Source of the DNA: CBDAUN01 sp965214875
GTDB lineage: Bacteria > Pseudomonadota > Gammaproteobacteria > Arenicellales > JAJDZL01
Assembly: GCA_965214875.1 (NCBI GenBank)
Contig: OZ243980.1
Location: 2,976,001 to 3,040,000 of the forward strand
Direction of reading: 5' to 3'
DNA length: 64,000 nt
Shown: positions 27,816 through 35,696 of the stretch, in pieces
Layout: each line of letters begins with the position of its first letter
How positions within the stretch are numbered: position 1 is the first letter of the stretch
Translations under genes and position numbers: made by a program
The notes under the pieces: model-generated
What the model was told of the DNA's origin: nothing
Database searches by the model: none
Seen by the model: the letters and a program-made list of their open reading frames with translations, nothing else

Positions 27816-28835
27816 TCAGGCAGCAAGTGCGCTTTGGTTGAAGTTTTCATTATACGCCTGCATGGGCGTTGTTTGCCCGAGCGCCTGATGCGGGCGGTAG
27901 TCGTTGTAGAAGCGCTCGAATTCGGCCAGCTCGACGTTCAGGGCGCCGACGCTGAGCTCGCCGGCGTAGAACTGGTGGAACTCGTAGCGGCTGACGGCGT
28001 TGGCGCGCTCGACGCAGCCGTTATATTTGGGGCTTCTGGGCGGCAGGACGAACAGGGCGATGCCGCGCTGCTGGCAGGCGGTCTCGAACTCGGCCATGAA
28101 CTCGCTGCCGCCATCGACCTGCACCGACTCGATATCGAACGGCGCCTGGCGGATCAGGTGGTCCAGGAACTTCGAGGCGCAGGCGGCGGTGGCGCGCGAA
28201 TAGGCGCGCATGTAGCACAGCTTGGAGACCGGGCACACCGCCTTGAATTCCTTGACGCAGAAGCCGGCCTCGATGGCGACGCTCATGTGGTCGATCTGCA
28301 CCATCTGGCCGGGCTTTCGCCCGCGGGTGCCGTAGCGCCAGCGCTTGGCGTGGCGGTCGAACTTGCGCCGCCGCTTGGGCTTTGTTCGCCCGTAGTAGAA
28401 CGCGACCGGCTCGGCCTGGCCGGTGCGCACCAGGCGGGCGATCATGCGCCCGGTGGCGGACTCGCTGGGCGCGAAGCCGCGCTCGCGCGCCAGCACGGCG
28501 CGGATCTTGGCGCGCCCCCACAGCGGAAAGCGATGCCGCGCCTGGCGCACCAGCTCGAGCTCGGCGGCGGTCCACTGGCGCTGCCGCACCCGATGCGGGC
28601 GGCGGCAGCGGTTGGCCAGGGCGCGGACGCCCTGCTCGCGCAGGCGCCGCTTCCAGCGGTAGAGCGTGGCCCGGGAGCAGCCGATCGCCTTCAGGGCGGT
28701 CGCTTCGGTCGCGCCCTCGAGGCGAAGCTGGTCGAACAGCGCGAGATTGTCGAAGCGCTCGGCGGCCTGCGGCGAAAGTTCGTCGCGGATCGCGTCGAGA
28801 CGATAAAATTTGCGGTGCGGATATTTGATTTGCAT
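27816..28835 (-). CDS. IS481-type DDE transposase, copy 1
   Basis: The 339-residue protein has an N-terminal helix-turn-helix part (about residues 20-100, with EATALKAIGCSRATLYRWKR) and an rve-type integrase core. The catalytic acids are visible as QIDHMSV (D), VQVDGGSEF (D) and NGCVERANAV (E), in the usual D-D-E order. The C-terminal YNDYRPHQALGQTTP is typical of the IS3/IS481 group. No frameshift between two orfs is needed, which favours IS481. The gene is intact and could be active. It shares nearly all residues with the neighbouring copy at 29010-29990. Confidence 0.93.
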   Translation of the reverse strand: MQIKYPHRKFYRLDAIRDELSPQAAERFDNLALFDQLRLEGATEATALKAIGCSRATLYRWKRRLREQGVRALANRCRRPHRVRQRQWTAAELELVRQARHRFPLWGRAKIRAVLARERGFAPSESATGRMIARLVRTGQAEPVAFYYGRTKPKRRRKFDRHAKRWRYGTRGRKPGQMVQIDHMSVAIEAGFCVKEFKAVCPVSKLCYMRAYSRATAACASKFLDHLIRQAPFDIESVQVDGGSEFMAEFETACQQRGIALFVLPPRSPKYNGCVERANAVSRYEFHQFYAGELSVGALNVELAEFERFYNDYRPHQALGQTTPMQAYNENFNQSALAA

Positions 28836-28904
28836 AGCGCTATCTCCCGCCTTTCGGCTGTTGGATTTGTGTGAAGCACTATGCTACCTGAAAAATTTTC
28901 GCGC

Positions 28905-28949
28905 GCCCGCCTCCTCCCTTCGGACTACGTCCTTCGGGAGGAGGCGGGC
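28905..28949. repeat. GC-rich hairpin inside IS481 copy 1
   Basis: Arms GCCCGCCTCCTCCC and GGGAGGAGGCGGGC are perfect complements around a 17-base loop. The same hairpin occurs in copy 2 at 30060-30104. It lies upstream of the transposase gene and could stop outside transcription from entering the element. Confidence 0.8.
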
Positions 28950-28976
28950 GGTCTCACATGTATCTGAACCCAGACA

Positions 28977-28981
28977 CTATT
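28977..28981. repeat. CTATT, junction between the two IS elements
   Basis: Five bases separate the tandem elements and equal the flanking target duplication. Confidence 0.7.
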
Positions 28982-29009
28982 TGTGCGGGTTCAATACATG
29001 TGAGACTTT

Positions 29010-29990
29010 TTAGGCGGCAAGCGCGCTTTGGTTGAAGTTCCGGCTATGCGCCTGCATGGGCGCCGTTTGTCCGAGCGCCTGGTGCGGCCGGCAGGCGTTG
29101 CGGAAGCGCTCGAATTCGGCCAGCTCGACGTTCAGGGCGCCGACGCTGAGCTCGCCGGCGCAGGACTGGTGGAACTCGCAGCGGCCGGCGGCGTTGGCGC
29201 GCTCGACGCAGCCGTTATATTTGGGGCTTCTGGGCGGCAGCACGAACAGTTCGATGCCGCGGCGCTGGCAGGCGGTCTCGAACTCGGCCATGAACTCGCT
29301 GCCGCCGTCGACCTGCACCGACTCGATATCGAACGGCGCCTGGCGGATCAGGTGGTCCAGGAACGTCGAGGCGCAGGCGGCGGTGGCGCGCGAGTAGGCG
29401 CGCATGTAGCAAAGCTTCGAGACCGGGCATACGGCCTTGAATTCCTTGACGCAGAAGCCGGCCTCGATGGCGACGCTCATGTGGTCGATCTGCACCATCT
29501 GGCCGGGCTTTCGCCCGCAGTCGCCGTAGCGCCAGCGGCGGGCGTGGCGGTCGAACTTGCGCCGCCGCTTGGGCTTTGTTCGCCCGTAGTAGAACGCGGC
29601 GGGCTCGGCCCGGCCGGTGCGGACCAGGCGGGCGATCATGCGCCCGGTGGCGGACTCGCTGGGCGCGAAGCCGTGCTCGCGCGCCAGCACGGCGCGGATC
29701 TTGGCGCGCCCCCAAAGCGGAAAGCGCTGCCGCGCCTGGCGCACCTGGTGCAGGCGGCGGCAGCGGCTGGCCAGGGCGCGGACGCCCTGCTCGCGCAGGC
29801 GCCGCTTCCAGCGGTAGAGCGTGGCCCGGGAGCAGCCGATCGCCTTCAGGGCGGTCGCTTCGGTCGCGCCCTCGCGGCGAAGCTGGTCGAACAGCGCGAG
29901 ATTGTCGAAGCGCTCGGCGGCCTGCGGCGAAAGTTCGTCGCGGATCGCGTCGAGGCGATAAAATTTGCGGTGCGGACATTTGATTTGCAC
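29010..29990 (-). CDS. IS481-type DDE transposase, copy 2, internal 13-codon deletion
   Basis: The 326-residue protein is about as similar to copy 1 as alleles of one element. The D-D-E acids are all present. It lacks the segment between two VRQ tripeptides that copy 1 has (VRQ RQWTAAELEL VRQ). The loss looks like recombination between the short repeats and falls in the linker between the helix-turn-helix part and the catalytic core. The reading frame is kept, so a product is possible, but activity is uncertain. Confidence 0.9.
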   Translation of the reverse strand: MQIKCPHRKFYRLDAIRDELSPQAAERFDNLALFDQLRREGATEATALKAIGCSRATLYRWKRRLREQGVRALASRCRRLHQVRQARQRFPLWGRAKIRAVLAREHGFAPSESATGRMIARLVRTGRAEPAAFYYGRTKPKRRRKFDRHARRWRYGDCGRKPGQMVQIDHMSVAIEAGFCVKEFKAVCPVSKLCYMRAYSRATAACASTFLDHLIRQAPFDIESVQVDGGSEFMAEFETACQRRGIELFVLPPRSPKYNGCVERANAAGRCEFHQSCAGELSVGALNVELAEFERFRNACRPHQALGQTAPMQAHSRNFNQSALAA

Positions 29991-30059
29991 GGCGCTATCT
30001 CCCGCCTTTCGGCTGCTGGATTTGTATCAAGCACTATGCTACCTCAAAATTTTTCGCGC

Positions 30060-30104
30060 GCCCGCCTCCTCCCTTCGGACTACGTCCTTCGGGAGGAGGC
30101 GGGC
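30060..30104. repeat. GC-rich hairpin inside IS481 copy 2
   Basis: It has the same 14-bp arms as in copy 1, and lies upstream of the transposase gene. Confidence 0.8.
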
Positions 30105-30331
30105 GGTCTCACATGTATCTGAACCCAGACACTATTTCCGCAATGGAATTGAAGACTTGATAGACCTTTGCGGACGCTTGCGGCCCTAACGTGCCCTAAT
30201 GGCATTATCGAACGGCGATCAGATGACGCGCCTCCTGTAAATTTGAGCTCAAAGCGATTCAATCAGCCGCCAATCAATTGCGGTTAAAATACGTTTGAAA
30301 TTTGAGCACAACCACTATTAAGCCAGATCCT

Positions 30332-31177
30332 ATGAAATTCAAAGTCTCCTGCATTCAAAATTGCGCCTCATCAGATATCGAAGAATCATTGCGTGACGCT
30401 CAGGAGCTCACGCGTCAGGCAAAGTGCGAAGATGCTCAGCTGATATGCCTGCCTGAATTTTTCTCCTGCCTTGACCTCGATAGCGATGGGCTGCATGTCG
30501 GCTTCTATCGCGAAGAAGGTCACCCCGCATTGACAAAGTTTCGTGCGCTCGCCGCAGAACTGAATACATGGATTCTGCTCGGCTCGATTGCTGTTATCGA
30601 CCACGCGCAAAACAAGCGCAATCGATCAGTACTTGTCGGACCGACTGGCGAGGTCACCGCCCGATACGACAAAATTCACCTGTTCGACGTGAATCTGCCA
30701 AACGGCGAAGTCTACCGGGAATCAGATTTGTTCTCCTATGGAGATGCCGCTGTCGCAGCACGGCTTCCATGGACTAAGATCGGACTCACTGTCTGCTACG
30801 ACCTCAGATTCGCCTATCTGTATCGAATTTTGGCGAAGGCAGGCTCTGGCATTATCACGGTTCCTGCTGCATTTACCCGTACAACGGGGCGCGCGCACTG
30901 GCACGTGCTGTTGCGAAGCCGGGCGATCGAGACAGGATGCTTTATCGTGGCACCATGCCAATATGGCGACCATGGCGATGCGAAAACCTACGGCCATTCG
31001 CTAATCATTGATCCTTGGGGCCGTGTACTCGCCGACGGCGGTGAAGACCGCTGTGTCATCAGTGCCGAACTCGACATGTCTGAAGTCGAAAAGGCGCGCC
31101 GCATGATTCCAGCACTAGAACACGATAGGGAGTTCAAAGTGTTCGATGGCGACGAGCAATTCAAGGCAGTAATTTGA
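30332..31177 (+). CDS. Carbon-nitrogen hydrolase, Nit1/deaminated-glutathione-amidase-like
   Basis: The 281-residue protein has the nitrilase-superfamily triad: glutamate in CLPEFFS near residue 40, lysine in ARYDKIHLFDV near residue 110, and cysteine in GLTVCYDLRF near residue 150. The DKIHLFDV, YRESDLFS and CYDLRFAYLY pattern is that of the Nit1 branch, whose members remove the amide of deaminated glutathione. The ATG at 30332 gives the typical MKFKVSCIQN start; an in-frame TTG lies 30 bases before it. The gene follows the IS tandem directly. Together with gshB and the GGT-like gene it adds to a glutathione-linked set, but they are not neighbours. Confidence 0.88.
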   Translation: MKFKVSCIQNCASSDIEESLRDAQELTRQAKCEDAQLICLPEFFSCLDLDSDGLHVGFYREEGHPALTKFRALAAELNTWILLGSIAVIDHAQNKRNRSVLVGPTGEVTARYDKIHLFDVNLPNGEVYRESDLFSYGDAAVAARLPWTKIGLTVCYDLRFAYLYRILAKAGSGIITVPAAFTRTTGRAHWHVLLRSRAIETGCFIVAPCQYGDHGDAKTYGHSLIIDPWGRVLADGGEDRCVISAELDMSEVEKARRMIPALEHDREFKVFDGDEQFKAVI

Positions 31178-31320
31178 GCGCCGATGTTTATTTAGCGTTT
31201 GTCCGAAAAGTCGGATTATGGCACAATTCTTAAATATAAACAATAAGTTAGAGGTGAAAATAGGCTCACCTATGGCATCGAAGATGGTGTCGATTTTCGG
31301 TCAATCGGGTCAAAAAAGCC

Positions 31321-31800
31321 GTGTTTGGACGCATTTTGGGAAAATCGCTGAGGAAAACCGAAACGAAGCAGTTGGAAATTGGCGGCGTCTTCGTTGAGGA
31401 TATCGAGATTGGTCCTAAGTCCCGCGATGACATCCCGGCGCTGCTATTGGGCTTGCAGCATTTGCATCTTGATCCCGGGACGCGGAGCCAAACGTTTGCC
31501 CTGCTGGAGTCGGAAATTTGCCCGAAGGTCGGCAAGAGCACGGGGCATCCGGGCATGAATTTGCGGATCATCCTGGTGCTGGCGGTGCTCAAGCAGGGTC
31601 TCGATTGCGATTTTGATCGTCTGGTTCATTATTGCCAATCACGATGGCATGGGCGCGCCAGATGCTCGGTCACGGGCATGCGGTTCGAAATGCGGGATGC
31701 AGACGGTGATCGACAACGTGTCCTTGCTGCGTCTGGAGCTGCTGAGCAGGATTAGCGAGCTGGTGGCCCAGTCAGGGCCACGAGGCGGCCGGAAAAAAGC
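31321..31800 (+). pseudogene. ISNCY-family transposase, 5' part, frameshifted
   Basis: The frame reads KQLEIGGVFVEDIEIGPKSRDDIPALLLGLQ, then STGHPGMNLRIILVLAVLKQGLDCDFDRLVHY (shown here in pieces: KSRDDIPALLLGLQ; HPGMNLRIILVLAVL; LDCDFDRLVHY). These are the first 110 or so residues of ISNCY-type transposases. After about 31640 the frame changes, and MQTVIDNVSLLRLELLSRIS continues in another frame. The catalytic core is missing. The transposase is clearly dead. Confidence 0.75.
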
Positions 31801-31824
31801 CTGGAGAACCGTTGCGCAGGCGGG

Positions 31825-31942
31825 CCGGTTCCTTCTGCCCCATCAGGATGGCCGGGATGTCGTCGCGCGACTTGACGCTGATGTCGACATCCTCGATCGG
31901 CACGGTGCCAATCTCGAGCTGGGCGGAGTGGATCTTTCGCAT
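31825..31942 (-). pseudogene. Second ISNCY-family transposase start, opposite strand
   Basis: An ATG at 31942 has a GAGGAGA ribosome binding site and begins MRKIHSAQLEIGTVPIEDVD, continuing SRDDIPAILMG. It is homologous to the plus-strand copy but not identical. The similarity ends near 31830 where the two copies are joined. Confidence 0.7.
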
Positions 31943-32108
31943 CGTTTCTCCTCGAAGATTCCGGCGAAAACGGCCGGAACAGGGCGTTCGCCCCGATCCG
32001 GCGGGAAATCCGCGCCATGCGCGAATTCTTCGCCGCTGGCCGCTCGCCGTCATAAGCTTGTTTTAATTGGAAAATGATATCACATTTGGGTTTTCTGGCA
32101 AACACTAT

Positions 32109-33416
32109 CTATGCTTGCGGCGGTTGCGCATGAAGCGAGCGAAGGTAGTCGCCAAGCGATGGAATGGGAATCTTGTACTGGTCGAGAAACTCGGGCGAGG
32201 GCGCCAGAATCCCCGCATGCAGCGCATTGGTCAGGAACTCGTCCGTCGACTGGCTGTTCTTGCTTCGCGCCGGTTCCGTCAGCGACTCGATTTCGTCATG
32301 GGACAGGGTGTCAGCCAGTTCGCCCTCTTTGCTGCCCGCGGCCACGGCGATTCGCTTGTACACCCATGGCCGGCTCGAGCCGGCCAGGATCCGTTCCCGG
32401 TAGTAGGCGTTCATGCGTTCGGCCCCTTCGGCCACGGCTTGCGCAAGCAGCTCGCGCCTGAGTCGTCCTTCATTGGCGCGAAGCACCTCGCCCGCCGCCA
32501 CGCCGACGCAGTTGATGTGCTGCGGCCAGCCCTGCGACAGCCGCGCCAGCTCGTCCGCCCACGCCGACTTCTCCTCGCCTGAGCCCGAATAGTAGGCATC
32601 CAGCATGCGCCGCATGGCAGAGCTTGCATCCGCGGCGGGCAGCGGCTCCAGATCGGCGACCCGGCGACCCGGCGGCCTCGACAGGCCGCATTCCCGCAAC
32701 ACCGCCTTGGTGTCGCTCAAGCCGAAGAACATCGCGATCAGCGGAACTTCGAATGGCGGGTTGTGCAGGCATCCGAGCACACCTCGGGTCATGCCTTTGT
32801 CGGGCGTATTTTGCGCTTCGTCCACGAACACGGCGATGCGGAACTCCCTTAGCAGGGGAGCCGCATCCGCGAAGGCTTGCTCGGCGGGCAGCGATTCGCT
32901 CGCCGCATCGCCCGGTCCGGCCCTGCCGCCCACCGAGAGGCCGGCGGCTGCGAAGCCGCGCTCCGACAGCTCGCTGAGCAGCTTCGCGCCCAAGTCCAGA
33001 AGATCCTTGAACCTGCCGCTGAGCGCCGACGATCCCGCAACGGCAAGCCGCTCACTCTCGGCGTTCACTTCGCGAACGATCATTCTCGCAGTTGTTGCCG
33101 CGCACTGCAGCGTGTGCGGCTTGACGGAGACCGCCACCCAAGGCTCCTCGGGTGCCGAGTGCTGCCGCACCGCCTCCATGCATTCGAGCATCAAGGCCGT
33201 CTTGCCCGCGCCGGGCGCGCCTTGAAAGACGCAGGTGCCGCCGCCGATATTTCCCGAACGAAGACTTTCGACCGCGTCGCGAAACACCTCGTATTCGATA
33301 TCCCGCCCGCAGAAGAAAGCTTCGCGCCCTACCTCGGCGCGATCGGTTCGTTTCAACCAATTCAGCTCAGGCAAAGGTTCAATGGGAAGCGGCTTGGGGA
33401 ACAGTTCGGATGCCAA
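32109..33416 (-). CDS. AAA+ ATP-binding protein (Orc/AAA_16-like)
   Basis: The 435-residue protein has a P-loop GAPGAGKTALMLECME near residue 65, Walker B IAVFVDEAQNTPDKG near residue 200, and a following FGLSDT sensor-like segment. Later residues GWPQHINCVG form the helical subdomain seen in Orc1/Cdc6-like or STAND-type ATPases. No fused effector domain is visible. The role is unknown. It is GC-rich. Its stop codon is only a few bases from the terminal repeat of the ISNCY remnant, and MITE copy 2 lies 125 bases upstream of its start, so it is framed by mobile DNA and was probably brought in with it. Confidence 0.75.
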   Translation of the reverse strand: MASELFPKPLPIEPLPELNWLKRTDRAEVGREAFFCGRDIEYEVFRDAVESLRSGNIGGGTCVFQGAPGAGKTALMLECMEAVRQHSAPEEPWVAVSVKPHTLQCAATTARMIVREVNAESERLAVAGSSALSGRFKDLLDLGAKLLSELSERGFAAAGLSVGGRAGPGDAASESLPAEQAFADAAPLLREFRIAVFVDEAQNTPDKGMTRGVLGCLHNPPFEVPLIAMFFGLSDTKAVLRECGLSRPPGRRVADLEPLPAADASSAMRRMLDAYYSGSGEEKSAWADELARLSQGWPQHINCVGVAAGEVLRANEGRLRRELLAQAVAEGAERMNAYYRERILAGSSRPWVYKRIAVAAGSKEGELADTLSHDEIESLTEPARSKNSQSTDEFLTNALHAGILAPSPEFLDQYKIPIPSLGDYLRSLHAQPPQA

Positions 33417-33541
33417 TGGGTTGCTCCTCTTTCAAATTGCTTTCGATTCTATCAGTTTGCCCCAATCAATTCAATCCGGCCTGCGCGACATGCTTCAAGA
33501 GATTCAAAAAACATAAACGGCATCTCAACCTGCCGGGTTTA

Positions 33542-33770
33542 TAGTGTCTGGCAGAAAACTCCATTTTTGCATTAAAGCCATTGTTTTGATTGACAGTTTG
33601 ATGAGATCTTGATTTCGAAGATTTCCGGGAATGAGCCTTGCGGCCGCAAGATGCGGGCGAAATCGATTCGAATGGGCGGACACGGCCGAATCTTCGAATT
33701 GCGAATTTCATGAAAAGATCAATAGAAACAATATTCCTCATGCAAAAATAGAGTTTTCTGGCAGACACTA
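33542..33770. repeat. MITE, family B, copy 2
   Basis: This 229-bp element begins TAGTGTCTGGCAGAAAAC and ends with the inverted form of TAGTGTCTGCCAGAAAAC. It is nearly identical to 10643-10871 and in the same orientation. Confidence 0.85.
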
Positions 33771-34227
33771 TCTAGTCAAGCAAATTGGGCTTCATGTTTT
33801 GCGGCTAATCCCTTTTGGCGCATCCGTCGCAAAACATGATAGCGATTCAAGAATGCGGCAATGGGCATGGAGATGTGTATTGAAGCGCGCAAGCCGATGA
33901 CTAGCTGGAAAAAAATATTTGAATTGATAAAATTCGACCTACGGACCGGAGCAGCAATGAACTTCGAACGCACCGAAAGCAAGCCATTAGAAGTTTCTAT
34001 ATCGCAGGTAAAAATATCTTCAATGTTTCATGATCAATTTGGCAAGGTTTGGAAAGTTTCAGCTTCGGACCATATGCCATACTAAAAGACTCGGCTTGCT
34101 GCTCCGAAAAGAAGTCTGTACATAGATTTGTGGTTTTTTGCTATGCGCCCGATTTAGTTGTGTACAATTTCAGACCAATCGCCCAACAGTGCGGCGATAA
34201 TTCACCTGTGCCTGTAGAGGATTCAAG
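33771..34227. other. Gene-free stretch
   Basis: No gene is supported between the MITE and the small membrane protein candidate. The frames present are short and lack motifs. Confidence 0.5.
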
Positions 34228-34344
34228 ATGACCGAAGTGTTGCTACACGTAATGATCGTTGCTCCGATCGCGATCTGCATCGTAATGACCTTATGCTTTC
34301 GCGGAAAGGGTCCATCCGTTTCAAGTTCCAATGATCATCAATAA
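34228..34344 (+). CDS. Possible 38-residue single-pass membrane protein
   Basis: An ATG is preceded by AGAGGA with six bases between, a good ribosome binding site. It opens a frame of 38 codons, MTEVLLHVMIVAPIAICIVM and so on. Residues 4-24 are hydrophobic and are followed by RGKG, as in small inner-membrane proteins with a cytosolic positive tail. No family is recognised. It faces the DUF1015 gene, with 60 bases between the stops. The frame could be chance, but start signal and composition agree. Confidence 0.4.
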   Translation: MTEVLLHVMIVAPIAICIVMTLCFRGKGPSVSSSNDHQ

Positions 34345-34404
34345 TCATCACTGAAGCGAGATGCGCCGCTTGGTCGGTGTCGATCAAGAACGCGCCGCAA
34401 TCAA

Positions 34405-35661
34405 TCAGCAACGCCTGAGAAACAGTCCGGCCCGCAACTTCGGGTCGAACCAAGTAGATTTGGGCGGCATCACCTGTCCGGCATCAGCTACGTCCATGAT
34501 CTCTTGCATGGTCGTATTGAAGCAAGCGAAACCAAGTCGCCAGCCGTCTTTGCGATAACGATCAATTATTCCCCCCACGCCGGCCACGCCCGGCATGTAG
34601 CTGAGGCGCGGATCTTTTCTGGCATCAGCGACTCCCAGAATCGGGTTAAGAATGCGATCTTGAAGTATCGATACCGATAGCGATTTGACCGGGTCATCCT
34701 TCGCGATGTGCGCTTCCGGAATCTGTACTCGGTATGGCTGTCCATCGACAAACGCTGTGATATCTGCGCAATTCGATGGCAATAGATCATCTTCACCTGC
34801 CCCCGACATAGAGACGACATCGAAGCCGGCATTTCTGACCGCCGCGATAAATGCCTCATGCGTCAAGCCATTTAGGTCCCGCACGCACCGAAAATACGAA
34901 AAAACCCGCAACTGATCTGCTGGGAATAGCGCGACAAGCAAAAAGTTGTGCTTTGCATCTTCAGCACCGCCAAAGCCAGCCTCGCGCCGGTTTCGCGCAT
35001 GACGAATGCCGGAGGCGCATCGATGATGCCCGTCTGTCAAATAGGTCACATCGATTGACTCGAAGGCTTGTTCCAGTTGCGAAGCCAGGCCCGGACCAGA
35101 GACGCGCCACACGGTCTGCTCGACATCATCCCACGCTTTGACATGAAGCAGCGGCGCGCTTTCCATTGTCATGCGCACCGTAGCGGAAACGGTTTCGTTC
35201 GGCTGATAGGCGACGCAAACCGGGCTTGAAGTCACTCCGACTGTGCTCAAATAGCTGGCGAGCAAATCCTCTTTTTCAACTTGGGTATTCTCGTGCGTGC
35301 GAAGCCTGCCGCACTCATATTCTTCGACACGAATATCCGCGATCACTCCGACCTGCTCGTGACCGTCGACAGCGAGCTTGTACAGATAGTATCCGGCCTG
35401 TTCAGTCTCAACAAAAGCTTGTCGGTTCAGCAACTCGTTCAACCGAGCCCGATTATGCTCGAGCACCTGCTCCAGCGTTGGAGGATCTGCATCGTCAGCG
35501 TATTCTTCCAGCGTCCGCATGACATTGACGTAGTTGCCGGGATACCGCTCGGCAAATGCCCTCCGCTCTTGAGGCAACATGGCATCATAGGCCGGCGTGA
35601 CGACTGCCGCAACCTGCGCCGGGTCGGCGATATAGCCCTCGAAGGGCTTGATTTTCGGCAT
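34405..35661 (-). CDS. DUF1015 family protein
   Basis: The 418-residue protein matches the DUF1015 family (PF06245). The first part has KPFEGYIADPAQVAAVVTPAYD, and the conserved TDGHHRCASGIRHARN lies in the middle, with a later CFNTTMQEIMDVADAGQVMP segment (each part read from the translation). The biochemical role is unknown; a kinase-like or nucleotide-binding role has been discussed for the family. In many bacteria the gene sits next to serA and serC, as here, where it is 35 bases downstream of serC in the same direction. This suggests a role linked to serine or phosphoserine metabolism. Confidence 0.9.
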   Translation of the reverse strand: MPKIKPFEGYIADPAQVAAVVTPAYDAMLPQERRAFAERYPGNYVNVMRTLEEYADDADPPTLEQVLEHNRARLNELLNRQAFVETEQAGYYLYKLAVDGHEQVGVIADIRVEEYECGRLRTHENTQVEKEDLLASYLSTVGVTSSPVCVAYQPNETVSATVRMTMESAPLLHVKAWDDVEQTVWRVSGPGLASQLEQAFESIDVTYLTDGHHRCASGIRHARNRREAGFGGAEDAKHNFLLVALFPADQLRVFSYFRCVRDLNGLTHEAFIAAVRNAGFDVVSMSGAGEDDLLPSNCADITAFVDGQPYRVQIPEAHIAKDDPVKSLSVSILQDRILNPILGVADARKDPRLSYMPGVAGVGGIIDRYRKDGWRLGFACFNTTMQEIMDVADAGQVMPPKSTWFDPKLRAGLFLRRC

Positions 35662-35696
35662 CGCGGCAGCCAGCTCCAGATGAAGGCAGCCGTCCG

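Larger units (their letters stand above)
27788..28976 (-). mobile_element. IS481-type element, copy 1 (1189 bp)
   Basis: The element runs from TGTACTGGTTCAATACAT to the inverted form of TGTCTGGGTTCAGATACAT, which are imperfect terminal inverted repeats. CTATT flanks both ends. It contains one full transposase gene on the minus strand. A 14-bp GC-rich stem (arms 28905-28918 and 28936-28949) lies between the transposase start and the right end. Confidence 0.9.
28982..30131 (-). mobile_element. IS481-type element, copy 2 (1150 bp)
   Basis: This element has the same ends as copy 1 (TGTGCGGGTTCAATACAT at the left) and the same orientation. It is 39 bases shorter, which equals exactly 13 codons lost in its transposase gene. 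CTATT flanks both ends (28977-28981 and 30132-30136). Confidence 0.9.
31193..32107. mobile_element. Rearranged ISNCY-type element, two head-to-head 5' halves
   Basis: The block begins TAGCGTTTGTCCGAAAAG and ends with the inverted form of TAGTGTTTGCCAGAAAAC, so it has terminal inverted repeats. Two transposase beginnings face each other from the two ends and meet near 31800-31830. This is what remains after an inversion or deletion between two inverted copies. The ends closely match those of MITE family B. Confidence 0.75.

Noticed and set aside
27834..28874. Plus-strand open frame of 346 codons opposite IS481 copy 1
   Set aside because: It is the antisense shadow of a transposase gene with all three catalytic acids. 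A similar frame appears opposite copy 2 for the same reason.
28905..28949. Hairpin considered as a terminator for the transposase gene
   Set aside because: It lies upstream of the minus-strand transposase start, not after its stop, and has no T run. It was kept as an IS-internal hairpin only.
29028..30122. Plus-strand open frame of 364 codons opposite IS481 copy 2
   Set aside because: Antisense shadow of the second transposase; it has no motifs of its own.
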